Source: Oleiagrimonas sp963817755
GTDB lineage: Bacteria > Pseudomonadota > Gammaproteobacteria > Xanthomonadales > Rhodanobacteraceae
NCBI GenBank assembly: GCA_963817755.1
Contig: CAWFPB010000003.1
Coordinates: forward strand, 310,001-374,000
Direction of reading: 5' to 3'
Length of the DNA stretch: 64,000 nt
The first letter of the stretch is position 1. The number at the start of each line of letters is the position of its first letter. Positions 46,496-54,203 of the stretch are shown piece by piece. Position numbers and translations under genes: made by a program. The notes below the pieces were generated by a model. That model saw nothing but the letters and a program-made list of their open reading frames with translations, made no database searches and was not told the origin of the DNA.

Positions 46496-48701
46496 TCAGC
46501 TCACGTCGAGCGCGCGCAGTTGCAGGGAAAGTCCTTTCAGGACCGGCTGTTGCGCGCGCAGGCAGTCGCACCTGGGTGGCGACCAGGTGGCGACCGGGAT
46601 GCTCATCGGGCGCTTCCTCGCCGACCGGTTCGGGCACCACCTGCTCGACCGCGTCGTGACGCATCACGCCGGCGGTCTGCAGGGTCGCGGCCAGGGCCTC
46701 CAGTTCGTCGGCCAGGGCGTCGGCCTGGCCCAGGATACGGGCGCTGCGGCGGTCCATCGGCAACTGCTGGCGGTGTGCGCCCAGCGCGGACAGGTGGGCC
46801 AGCAGCTCCTGGCTGGCGCTGAGCATGCGCAGCACCAGTTCCGGGTCGGCACGCTGGCGCCGGGGCGCCTGCAGGGAATGCGCCAGGTGGCCACTCAGCT
46901 CGACATCGGCATCGTGCGCATCGCGACGCGCCAGGCGGTAGGGCAGGTCGTCGCGCTTGCCCGACACGTACTGTGCGGCGATCGCGCGCAGGTAGCGCGC
47001 GTGGGTCTCCAGCAGCGCGGCAAACAGCTGGCGCAGTTCACGCTCGCGCCAGTCCGGCAGCACCAGGAAGGTGATGGCCACGGCGATCAGGCTGCCCAGC
47101 AGGGTGTCCAGCAGGCGTGGGGCGATCAGCGCGTAGCTGTTGCCGATCTGGTTGAAGGCCAGCAGCACGAACACGGTCACCGCCGCGGTGGCGACCAGGT
47201 AGCGGCGGTAGCGGGTGACGAAGAACAGCACGCCGGCGGCCACGGCCAGCTCGATCTGTACATGCGGGCCGGGGAACAGCTTCAGGCAGGCCCAGCCGAC
47301 CAGCAGGCCGGCCACGGTGCCGCCGACCCGCTGCAGCACTCGCGTACGGGTCGCATCGTGGCTGGGCTGGCACACCAGCATGATGGTCAGCAGCACCCAG
47401 TAGCCCTGGGCCGGGTGGATCTGCATCAGCACGATGTAGCCGATCAGCATGCCCAGGCTCAGGCGCAGGGCATGGCGGAAGCGCGCCGAGGTCGGCGTCA
47501 GGCGCAGACGCACGCGACGCCAGGCTTCCTGCGTGCTGGCCGGTGCCGGATCGTGCAGGCTATCGTCGCTGCCCACCGGCCCGGCGGCGTCGGCACAGCG
47601 GATGCGCACCAGCAGGCGACCCAGGTTGTCGGCCAGGCGTTCGACCGCGTGCTGCAGCTCGGCCGGTGCCGGCTGCGCCTGTTCGCGATGCCGGGCCAGG
47701 GCGTGGCGCAGGTCCTCGAGGGCCTCGTCCACCTGGGGCGAGGGGTGGAACGTCTCGCCCGTGCGAAGCGCATGGGCGCGGACGCGGGCAGCAGCGGCCA
47801 GTCCGCGCATCAGGCGCTGGCCACGGAACATCACGTCGCTGTGGAAGAAGGCGGCGGACAGTTCCTGGTAGGGGTAGTGCGAGGAGGCGGCGCGCTCGTG
47901 GATGTCCTGGGCGGTCAGGTACATGCGCAGCAGGCGTTCCATGGCGGCGTGGCGGCGACGCTGGTCGAGGCGGTCGACCAGGCTCAGGCGGCATGCGTTG
48001 AGCGCGTCCACCACCTGCGTGTTGGCCTGGGCCAGCTGGCCCTGCAGTGCCGACACCGGCACCTTGCGCACCGGCTCGAACAGGCGCGACTTCAGGTCGA
48101 TGTAGTCGCCCAGCGCGTCGTAGACCCGGGCCAGCGACAAGCGCACCGCGCGGTGCACGAACAGCGCGCTCCAGCCGGTCGCCAGCAGTCCGTACCACAG
48201 CGCGCCGGCGCCCAGCAGCAGCGGCGCCTGCCACATGGGTTGGTGCGCGGCACCGGGCTGGTCCAGGCCGATCATGGTGTAGACCGCCAGCAGCAGCGTG
48301 GCGAAGGCGATGGTGGCGTAGCGCGGGCTGGCCGCGCCCAGCATCACCAGCACGAAGCTGCCGGCGCCCAGCGCGACGGCGAAGGCCCAGGGCACGTCGA
48401 ACAGCGCTTCGACCACGAAGGCGGCGATCAGGAAGCAGGCCAGGGTGCCGGCCAGGGCGCGCAGGCGACGGCGCCAGCCGTCCTCGGTCTCGGCCAGGGC
48501 CGCGGCAATCACGCCCAGCAGCATCGCCACCATGGCGTGGGTGTGGCCGCCGTAAAGGCCGAACGCGGTCACGCCGAGCATCGCCAGCAATACGCGCAGC
48601 GAATCGGCGAAACTGTCCGGTGCACTCAGGCGCCGGAGAAGCGACAGGGTACGCGAGGGCACGGTGGCGGTTCCCGGGAAGTCTGCGTCAAGGGTACCCA
48701 A
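46496..48701 (-). CDS. FUSC/YccS-type inner-membrane protein, 3' end frame-shifted
   Basis: Large membrane protein of the fusaric-acid-resistance/YccS-YhfK group (about 735 residues). Two blocks of membrane helices (about 40-190 and 410-530) are separated by a helical cytoplasmic domain. Blocks begin LRVLLAMLGVTAFGLYGGHT and FRHALRLSLGMLIGYIVLMQ, and YWVLLTIMLVCQPS is a family mark. Near 46555 the frame seems to lose one base. The natural C-terminus (LRAQQPVLKGLSLQLRALDV, stop at 46496) is in another frame, while the main frame runs on into liuA antisense. The start is probably TTG at 48701, uncertain. The function in this organism is unknown. Confidence 0.78.
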
Positions 48702-48767
48702 ATTCGCGCTGCGCGCCTGCTCCGCGCCATGACGCAGCCCGCAGAATCGGCAATCGCAGCCGCTGTT

Positions 48768-49244
48768 TCAGTCCGGGTTGGTCCAGTAGTCCCGCATCAG
48801 CTCGCTGACCCATTCAGGCTGGGTGATCGCCTGGCGTGGCAGGAACTCGTGCATCACCGGCTTGATGTCGATGACGGGCGAGCCGTCGACGGCATCCAGT
48901 TCGGCCACGTACAGCCGCCGGCCTTCGCGCCGGAGCACGCGCACGATGGTGCTGCCGATGCGGTTGGGGCGGTTCTTGCCGCGCTGCGCGAAGATGCCGG
49001 TGAGGGGCCAGTCGGGGTTGTTGCGCGGGCGGCGTGCGTCGCGCACCACCCGCGCCGGGTCCACGCGGTCGAACACGAACAGGATCTCGGCGTGCGAAAA
49101 GGCCTCGATACCCTCCAGCGCTTCCGGCCCGAAGCTGCCATCCAGTTCGATGCAGGCCACGCTGCCTCCCCATGCGTCGTCGCGGACCTCGTTGCGGCTG
49201 CCGCGCACGTGGCCGATGGTCTCGATGGTGTACATGTTGCTCAT
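48768..49244 (-). CDS. trmO: tRNA (N6-threonylcarbamoyladenosine37-N6)-methyltransferase TrmO
   Basis: SAM-dependent enzyme of the TsaA/YaeB family that methylates t6A37 in threonine tRNA. In 158 residues it keeps the beta-barrel catalytic domain: ETIGHVRGSRNEVRDDAWGG, IELD, FSHAEILFVFDRVDPARV, KNRPNRIGSTIVRV, and ELDAVDGSPVIDIKPV. It lacks the C-terminal extension found in E. coli TrmO, as is common in shorter family members, so full tRNA activity is inferred. It lies downstream of leucine dehydrogenase and its terminator, and upstream of the FUSC gene with 66 bases between. Confidence 0.88.
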   Translation of the reverse strand: MSNMYTIETIGHVRGSRNEVRDDAWGGSVACIELDGSFGPEALEGIEAFSHAEILFVFDRVDPARVVRDARRPRNNPDWPLTGIFAQRGKNRPNRIGSTIVRVLRREGRRLYVAELDAVDGSPVIDIKPVMHEFLPRQAITQPEWVSELMRDYWTNPD

Positions 49245-49266
49245 TCGTGGTCACGGTTCCAGAAAC

Positions 49267-49294
49267 GAAAGGGGCGCCATGAAGGCACCCCTTT
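49267..49294 (-). terminator. Terminator-like hairpin after leucine dehydrogenase
   Basis: Arms AAAGGGGCGCC and GGCACCCCTTT around ATGAA, with one mismatch; the minus-strand reading ends CCCCTTTCGTTT. It lies 28 bases past the dehydrogenase stop codon. Confidence 0.65.
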
Positions 49295-49321
49295 CCGGTG
49301 ATTTCATCCGCGGCCGCGGTC

Positions 49322-50425
49322 TTACTGGCCGCGCATGCGTCCCTGGAAACGCGGACCGCCGTTGCCCATCAGCGGCAGCTTGACCTTGCCGATGATCGCG
49401 ATGCGCTCCTCGGCCATGCGGTCGGCCGCCTTGTAGGTCGGGATGTCGTCGCGCTCGGCGATCTCGAAGATGCGGCTGACGTTGAGGTACACGGTGCGCA
49501 TCATGCGCATCGCGCGCTCGCGGTTGTAGCCGTCGATCTCCAGCGACACGTTCATCACGCCGCCGGCGTTGACCGCGTAGTCCGGTGCGTACAGCACGCC
49601 GCGCTTCTTGAGCTCGTCGCCGATCTCGTCGGTGGCCAGCTGGTTGTTGGCCGCGCCGCAGATGATCGGCGCCTTGATGCGGTCGATGGTGTCTTCGTTG
49701 ACCGTGCCGCCCAGCGCGCACGGGCTGTACACGTCGGCGTCCACGTCGTAGATCTCGTCCAGGCCCACGGCCTCGCAGCCCAGCTCGTCCACGCAGCGCT
49801 GCACCGCTTCCTTGTTGATGTCGGTAACGAACACCTTGGCGCCCTGCTCGCGCAGCAGCTTGATGAACTCGAAGCCGACGTGGCCGCAGCCCTGCACCGC
49901 AAAGCTGTACTTGCCCACGTCCTCGTTGCCGTGCTTGTGGTTGAGCGAGGCCATCACGCCCTGCAGCGTGCCGAAGGCGGTGAACGGCGACGGGTCGCCC
50001 GAGCCACCGTGCACCTGGTGCACGCCGGTGACGTATTCGGTCTCGCGGAACACCCACTCCATGTCGTTGACGTCGATGCCGACGTCCTCGGCCGTGATGT
50101 AGCGGCCGTTGAGCGAGTTGACGAAGCGGCCGAAGGCGCGGAACAGGCCCTCGGACTTGTCGGTGGACGGGTCGCCGATGATGACCGCCTTGCCGCCACC
50201 CAGGTTCAGGCCGGCCACGGCGTTCTTGAAGGTCATGCCGCGCGACAGGCGCAACACGTCGTTGACCGCCTCTTGCTCGGTCTTGTACGGCCACATGCGC
50301 AGACCGCCCAGGGCCGGGCCCAGTACGGTGTTGTGAATGGCAATGATGGCCTTCAGGCCGACATCCCGGTTGTGGCAGAAAACCACTTCCTCATGACCGG
50401 TCTTGGAAATCGTTTCGAAAATCAT
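49322..50425 (-). CDS. ldh: Leucine dehydrogenase (Glu/Leu/Phe/Val dehydrogenase family)
   Basis: NAD-dependent oxidative deaminase (367 residues) converting leucine and related branched-chain amino acids to 2-oxo acids. Visible: the substrate-binding start GPALGGLRMWPYKTEQEA, the catalytic Lys in NLGGGKAVIIGDP, the second active-site stretch YITAEDVGIDVNDMEWV, Rossmann motif VQGCGHVGFEFIKLL and GAANNQLATDEIGDEL. The family mark GGLRMW plus GGGKAV favours leucine/valine over glutamate dehydrogenase. It provides the first step upstream of the liu enzymes. Monocistronic, ended by a hairpin. About 300 bases upstream to the next gene hold a GC-rich hairpin at 50665 but no gene. Confidence 0.93.
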   Translation of the reverse strand: MIFETISKTGHEEVVFCHNRDVGLKAIIAIHNTVLGPALGGLRMWPYKTEQEAVNDVLRLSRGMTFKNAVAGLNLGGGKAVIIGDPSTDKSEGLFRAFGRFVNSLNGRYITAEDVGIDVNDMEWVFRETEYVTGVHQVHGGSGDPSPFTAFGTLQGVMASLNHKHGNEDVGKYSFAVQGCGHVGFEFIKLLREQGAKVFVTDINKEAVQRCVDELGCEAVGLDEIYDVDADVYSPCALGGTVNEDTIDRIKAPIICGAANNQLATDEIGDELKKRGVLYAPDYAVNAGGVMNVSLEIDGYNRERAMRMMRTVYLNVSRIFEIAERDDIPTYKAADRMAEERIAIIGKVKLPLMGNGGPRFQGRMRGQ

Positions 50426-50664
50426 CGGACTCAGGACTCCGTGGAAACAGGCGCGGCGAAGCGTGCAACGTGTGCGTCGACGCGGGAAAGGGTGTCAAGT
50501 TCAGATGCTAGGCACTTGATTTTCAATGAATTGACGGCCCGAAGCGTGTCGTGGGGCCGGCCTATGGGCGCGTAGTTTAGTACCTCGTCGACGCCAGCGA
50601 CAGTTTGCGCACGCCCCGGGGTTGTGGCATACGCGTGCGCCCACGCGGCGCATGCAGACATGAC

Positions 50665-50690
50665 GACGCCCGCGACGGGGCGCGGGCGTC
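50665..50690 (-). terminator. GC-rich hairpin past the YXWXPG gene
   Basis: Perfect 10-bp stem GACGCCCGCG / CGCGGGCGTC with a 6-base loop in the 299-bp gap 50426-50724, downstream of the minus-strand gene at 50725-51228. No T run follows, so it is only terminator-like. Nothing else in the gap was recognised. Confidence 0.5.
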
Positions 50691-50724
50691 GGTGACTGCG
50701 TGCCGGCAGCGTGCCGGCCGGGGG

Positions 50725-51228
50725 CTAGTCGCGATCGCGGCGGTCGCGACGATCGTCCCTGCGCGCGTGACGACGCTCTATACGACGGTCCACGCGACGG
50801 TCATGCCGGTAGGCCTCGCGACGCTCGTGGCGCACGTAGCGGCGATGCTCGCGACGCTCGTGACGCGCGTAGCGGCGATGTTCGAGGCGCTCGTGGTGGC
50901 GATAGGCGGCGCGGCGCCAGGCAGCTTCGCGGTAGACCCAGCGGTCGCGATCATGCACCCAGTACGGGTGATGGTAGACATAGCCCGGACGGTGGCGGTG
51001 CCAGCGACCCGGTACCCACACGTAGCGCGCATGGTTCCAGCGCCAGTAGCCGGTGCTCCAGAACAAGCCCACGCGGGCTCGCGGCACGCGCTCGTAGCGC
51101 GGCGGCGGCGGGGCGATGCCGACCGAGATGGACACGCCGACACCGGCGTGCGCCTGGGGGATGGCGGCGACCGTGCCCAGGCCCAGGGCCAGGGCGGCGA
51201 GCAGGGAAAACTTTCCGAAGATATGCAT
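50725..51228 (-). CDS. Exported YXWXPG-type protein with Arg/His-rich tail
   Basis: Envelope protein of unknown function, 167 residues. A signal peptide (about 1-28, ending AHA) is followed by a short Gly/Val stretch (GVGVSISVGIAPPPP). A Trp/Tyr-rich segment comes next with YWRWNHARYVWVPGRWHRHR, which fits the YXWXPG motif of the WXXGXW repeat family. The C-terminal 65 residues are an extremely basic repeat of Arg, His and Glu units (HERREHRRYVRHERREAYRH and similar). Such tails may bind metal or anionic polymers; this is inference. The ATG at 51228 starts the leader. Probably monocistronic, between two repeat regions. Confidence 0.8.
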   Translation of the reverse strand: MHIFGKFSLLAALALGLGTVAAIPQAHAGVGVSISVGIAPPPPRYERVPRARVGLFWSTGYWRWNHARYVWVPGRWHRHRPGYVYHHPYWVHDRDRWVYREAAWRRAAYRHHERLEHRRYARHERREHRRYVRHERREAYRHDRRVDRRIERRHARRDDRRDRRDRD

Positions 51229-51359
51229 GATTGGGTTCCGTCATCACGCGGCCAACAGCCGCAGGCATGAAAACGGCCCGACCGCCGCGATCGTTGACGA
51301 ACGCCAAAGTCGCGTTCAGCTACGCGCCAGATTCGCCCATCCAGCAAAAAGGCCTGTCC

Positions 51360-51474
51360 CCTTTGTAGGAGCGCCGGAAGGCGCGATGGCGCATGGTGTG
51401 CGCTTGCCGCAAAAAACGATCCCTGCCGCGTTACCGGATCGCGCCTTCCGGCGCTCCTACAAAGGGTAGGGGGC
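51360..51474. repeat. Inverted pair of GTAG-type REP elements
   Basis: GTAGGAGCGCCGGAAGGCGC at 51366-51385 and its reverse complement GCGCCTTCCGGCGCTCCTAC at 51443-51462 face each other. Each contains a GCGCC-GGAA-GGCGC stem-loop, and both are flanked by the same CCCTTTG / CAAAGGG context. The pair sits within a 253-bp gap between the YXWXPG gene and the M48 protease. Confidence 0.88.
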
Positions 51475-51481
51475 GTGCGGG

Positions 51482-52279
51482 TCACATCCGGCACTGCGGA
51501 TCGTGCCCGCTGGCCCGAGCCTGGCGATACACCGGCATCAGCTGCTGCGCCTGCTGGCCCAGCTTCTTCGCGCGGTTGGCCGGCGCCGGATGCGTGGACA
51601 GGAACGCCGGCACCTTGCTGCCCTTGGCGCCCATCTTCTGCCACAGCGTCACCGCCGCGCGCGGGTCGAAGCCGGCCTGCGCCATGTAGCGCTGGCCCAG
51701 GGTGTCGGCCTCCGATTCCTGCGTGCGCGAGAACGGCAGCAGGATGCCGACTTCCGCGCCCAGGCCCAGCGCGGCCATGGTGCGCCCGGCGTCGTTGCCG
51801 CGCGAGGCGCCGTACAGCGTGCCGGCCAGCACCGCGCCCTGCACGGCCATGTTGTCCGACACCCGTTCGGCGCCGTGGCGCGAGACCACGTGGGCCAGCT
51901 CGTGGCCCAGCACCGTGGCCAGCTGGTCCTGGTTGGTGGCCACCTTGAACATGCCCTGGTTCACGCCGATGCGCCCGCCGGGCAGGGCGAAGGCGTTGGC
52001 GCTGTTGTCGTCGATGATGCGCACTTCCCACTGCTGGTTGCGCCACCTGGGCGGCAGCACGTCGATCAGCGCGTGCGCCACGCAGCTGGCGTAGGCCTGC
52101 TCGCGCGGGGCCTTCACGAATTTGCCCTTCTTGCCCATGGCGTTGAAGGCCTCGATGCCCAGCTTGTTCATCTGCGAATCGGACACCAGCATCAGCTGCT
52201 TGCGCCCGGTGGGCGAGGTCGCGCAGCCGGCCAGCAGCGCGCTCAGTGCAGCGGCAAGAATCAGGGTCGTCGCTTTCAT
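51482..52279 (-). CDS. M48-family lipoprotein metalloprotease (LoiP-like)
   Basis: Periplasmic or outer-membrane zinc protease of 265 residues, anchored by a lipobox (LLAGC, Cys18). The zinc site is VLGHELAHVVSRHGAERV, with the third ligand region at ESEADTLGQRYMAQAGFDP. The family opening GRKQLMLVSDSQMNKLGIEAF and NAFALPGGRIGVNQGM are typical of the Oma1/LoiP-type M48C group, whose members take part in envelope protein quality control. I prefer the ATG at 52279 over the one at 52300 because a GGAG site precedes it and the signal peptide starts there. Flanked on both sides by REP elements. Confidence 0.92.
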   Translation of the reverse strand: MKATTLILAAALSALLAGCATSPTGRKQLMLVSDSQMNKLGIEAFNAMGKKGKFVKAPREQAYASCVAHALIDVLPPRWRNQQWEVRIIDDNSANAFALPGGRIGVNQGMFKVATNQDQLATVLGHELAHVVSRHGAERVSDNMAVQGAVLAGTLYGASRGNDAGRTMAALGLGAEVGILLPFSRTQESEADTLGQRYMAQAGFDPRAAVTLWQKMGAKGSKVPAFLSTHPAPANRAKKLGQQAQQLMPVYRQARASGHDPQCRM

Positions 52280-52447
52280 GGCAGGGCTCCGTGCGTCCAT
52301 GGATGGGCCTCACTCTAACGCAGTCGACGCCGTGCGGAACTCGGCCGTTGGCGGCATGGAGGCGGTTCGTTCCGCATGCCAACGCACCAAGGGCATGCCC
52401 TTCGGTCACGGCCTCCATCGCTCCCACCAAGGTAGGGAAGGTTGCGG

Positions 52448-53080
52448 GATTCTTGTGGGAGCGGTGGAAGCCGCGACCGGTGAAGCGGCAGGAACCGGTT
52501 TTCGCGGTCAGCCCCCACCGCGCGCCATCGCGCCTTCCGGCGCTCCTACAAAGGGTAGGAAGGCGTCCGGGTTCACTGTAGGAGCGCCGGAAGGCGCGAA
52601 CCGGCAACGCGGCAAGCCCCGGTTTTCGCGGCAAGCACCCACCGCGCGCCATCGCGCCTTCCGGCGCTCCTACAAAGGGTAGGAAGGCTTCCGGATTCAC
52701 TGTAGGAGCGCCGGAAGGCGCGAACGGCAACGCGGCAAGCCTCGGTTTTCGCGGCAAGCACCCACCGCGCGCCATCGCGCCTTCCGGCGCTCCTACAAAG
52801 GGTAGGAAGGCTCCGGGTTCACTGTAGGAGCGCCGGAAGGCGCGATCCGGCAACGCGGCAAGCCCCGGTTTTCGCGGCAAGCACCACATCGCGCGCCATC
52901 GCGCCTTCCGGCGCTCCTACAAAGGGTAGGCAGGCGTCCGGGTTCACTGTAGGAGCGCCGGAAGGCGCGAACCGGCAACGCGGCAAGGCTCGGTTTTCGC
53001 GGCAAGCACCCACCGCGCGCCATCGCACCAAGGCATTCCCTTCGGTCACGCCTTCCGGCGCTCCTACAAAGGCCAGGAAG
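52448..53080. repeat. Tandem array of REP doublets (about 122-125-bp units)
   Basis: Four units starting near 52577, 52701, 52823 and 52948 plus a diverged unit from 52455 fill the 831-bp gap 52280-53110. Each unit has a forward REP (GTAGGAGCGCCGGAAGGCGC), a spacer with GGCAACGCGGCAAGCC and GGTTTTCGCGGCAAGCACC, an inverted REP (GCGCCTTCCGGCGCTCCTAC) and CAAAGGGTAGGAAGG. The last copy is altered around 53030-53055, where CACCAAGGCATTCCCTTCGG interrupts it. No gene is seen here; the open frames inside are made by the repeat itself. Confidence 0.92.
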
Positions 53081-53110
53081 GCGTTCGGACTAGGCGCGCG
53101 AACGCCAGGC

Positions 53111-54034
53111 TCAGAACCCGCGCCTCCGCATCCCGCGCCCGGGCCGCCCCATGCTCGCGCGCCCGTCCAGCTGGCGCTGCTGGCCCGGCAGGAAATCGGC
53201 GCGCACCGGGGTGCCGCGGAAGCAGCCGAGGGTGTACGGGTACTCCGGCGTGAGCACGTAGTGGTACATCACCACCGCCTTGCCGTTCCACATCACCGGG
53301 CCGGTGATGCCGTGGCAGGCGTCCAGGTCGGTGTCGTGCAGGATGCGCCCGGTGACCAGGTCGCGCTCGCCGTAGATGCCGAACCCGTCCAGCGCGTAGC
53401 CCACCAGCCCGGCGGTGGTCTCGTTGGGCATGCACGGCGAGGGCCCGTGGTAGTGGTACTGGCCGCGCCGCTGCGGGTGGCCGTTGCAGCGGTCCTGCAC
53501 CTCGTGGGCGACGGCGTCGATGCCGCCGTTGTCGACCGCGTTGTAGATCGCCACGCCGTCGGTGGTGAAGCCGATCATGCCCATCGGCACGCAGCTGGGC
53601 GTGGCCGCCACCTGCGGATTGAGCGGCAGGCGCAGCAGGATGTCCTGCGGGCGGATGGCGTTGGGGTTGCGGTCGTAGCGGTAGGCCGGGTCGTCGGGCG
53701 AAATCGGGAAGCGGCCGGTGGCGTGGTCGGGCAGGTTGTTGGCCGAGATCACGCGCTCATCGCCCTGCACGGTGATCGCGATGCGGTGGGTCGGCCATGC
53801 CACGTGGCCCTGCACGTGCGGCTTGGCGTCCGGATTCCAGGCATCGCCCTCGATCCACGGCCCGCCGTGCACCGGCCCGCCGCGCCAGCGCTTCACGCAC
53901 GACATCAGGTCGCCCACCTTCGGCACCGACGAGACATGCCCGTCGCCCAGCGGCAGCTCGTGGGCGCGCAGCCCCGGGGCGAGCCCCAGCAGGGCACAGG
54001 CGGCGGACAGCAGGACGATCAAGGCGCGACGCAT
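53111..54034 (-). CDS. Exported YHYH-domain protein
   Basis: Secreted protein of 307 residues with a signal peptide (about 1-24, ending LRA) and a C-terminal YHYH domain: GQYHYHGPSPCMP, preceded by DNGGIDAVAHEVQDRCNGHP and followed by VGYALDGFGIYG and DLDACHGITG. The His and Cys pattern is that of the YHYH family, found in secreted proteins and thought to bind metal; its activity is not established. The C-terminus is Arg/Gly-rich. The ATG at 54034 starts the leader. It is divergent from icmF, with 169 bases between that hold no recognised element. Confidence 0.87.
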   Translation of the reverse strand: MRRALIVLLSAACALLGLAPGLRAHELPLGDGHVSSVPKVGDLMSCVKRWRGGPVHGGPWIEGDAWNPDAKPHVQGHVAWPTHRIAITVQGDERVISANNLPDHATGRFPISPDDPAYRYDRNPNAIRPQDILLRLPLNPQVAATPSCVPMGMIGFTTDGVAIYNAVDNGGIDAVAHEVQDRCNGHPQRRGQYHYHGPSPCMPNETTAGLVGYALDGFGIYGERDLVTGRILHDTDLDACHGITGPVMWNGKAVVMYHYVLTPEYPYTLGCFRGTPVRADFLPGQQRQLDGRASMGRPGRGMRRRGF

Positions 54035-54203
54035 GGCGATTCCCCGACAAGGCCCGCGCAAGCGGGCAATGTTCCTTTCAACGCACCAGCCGCCCAAAGG
54101 TGCACCGTCGCCCCGTAGCCGGTCCGTGCTGCATTGCACAAAGGGCGGTATCACGTCCCCGCGATACAATGACCGTCTGTCATAACGCCCCATTGGAGTA
54201 CCC

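Noticed and set aside
52573..53049. Small open frames inside the REP array
   Set aside because: They are translations of the repeat itself, in both strands, with no ribosome sites.
52448..53080. CRISPR array
   Set aside because: Units are about 122-125 bp with internally palindromic REPs and conserved spacers; CRISPR would show short repeats with unique spacers, and no cas genes are present.
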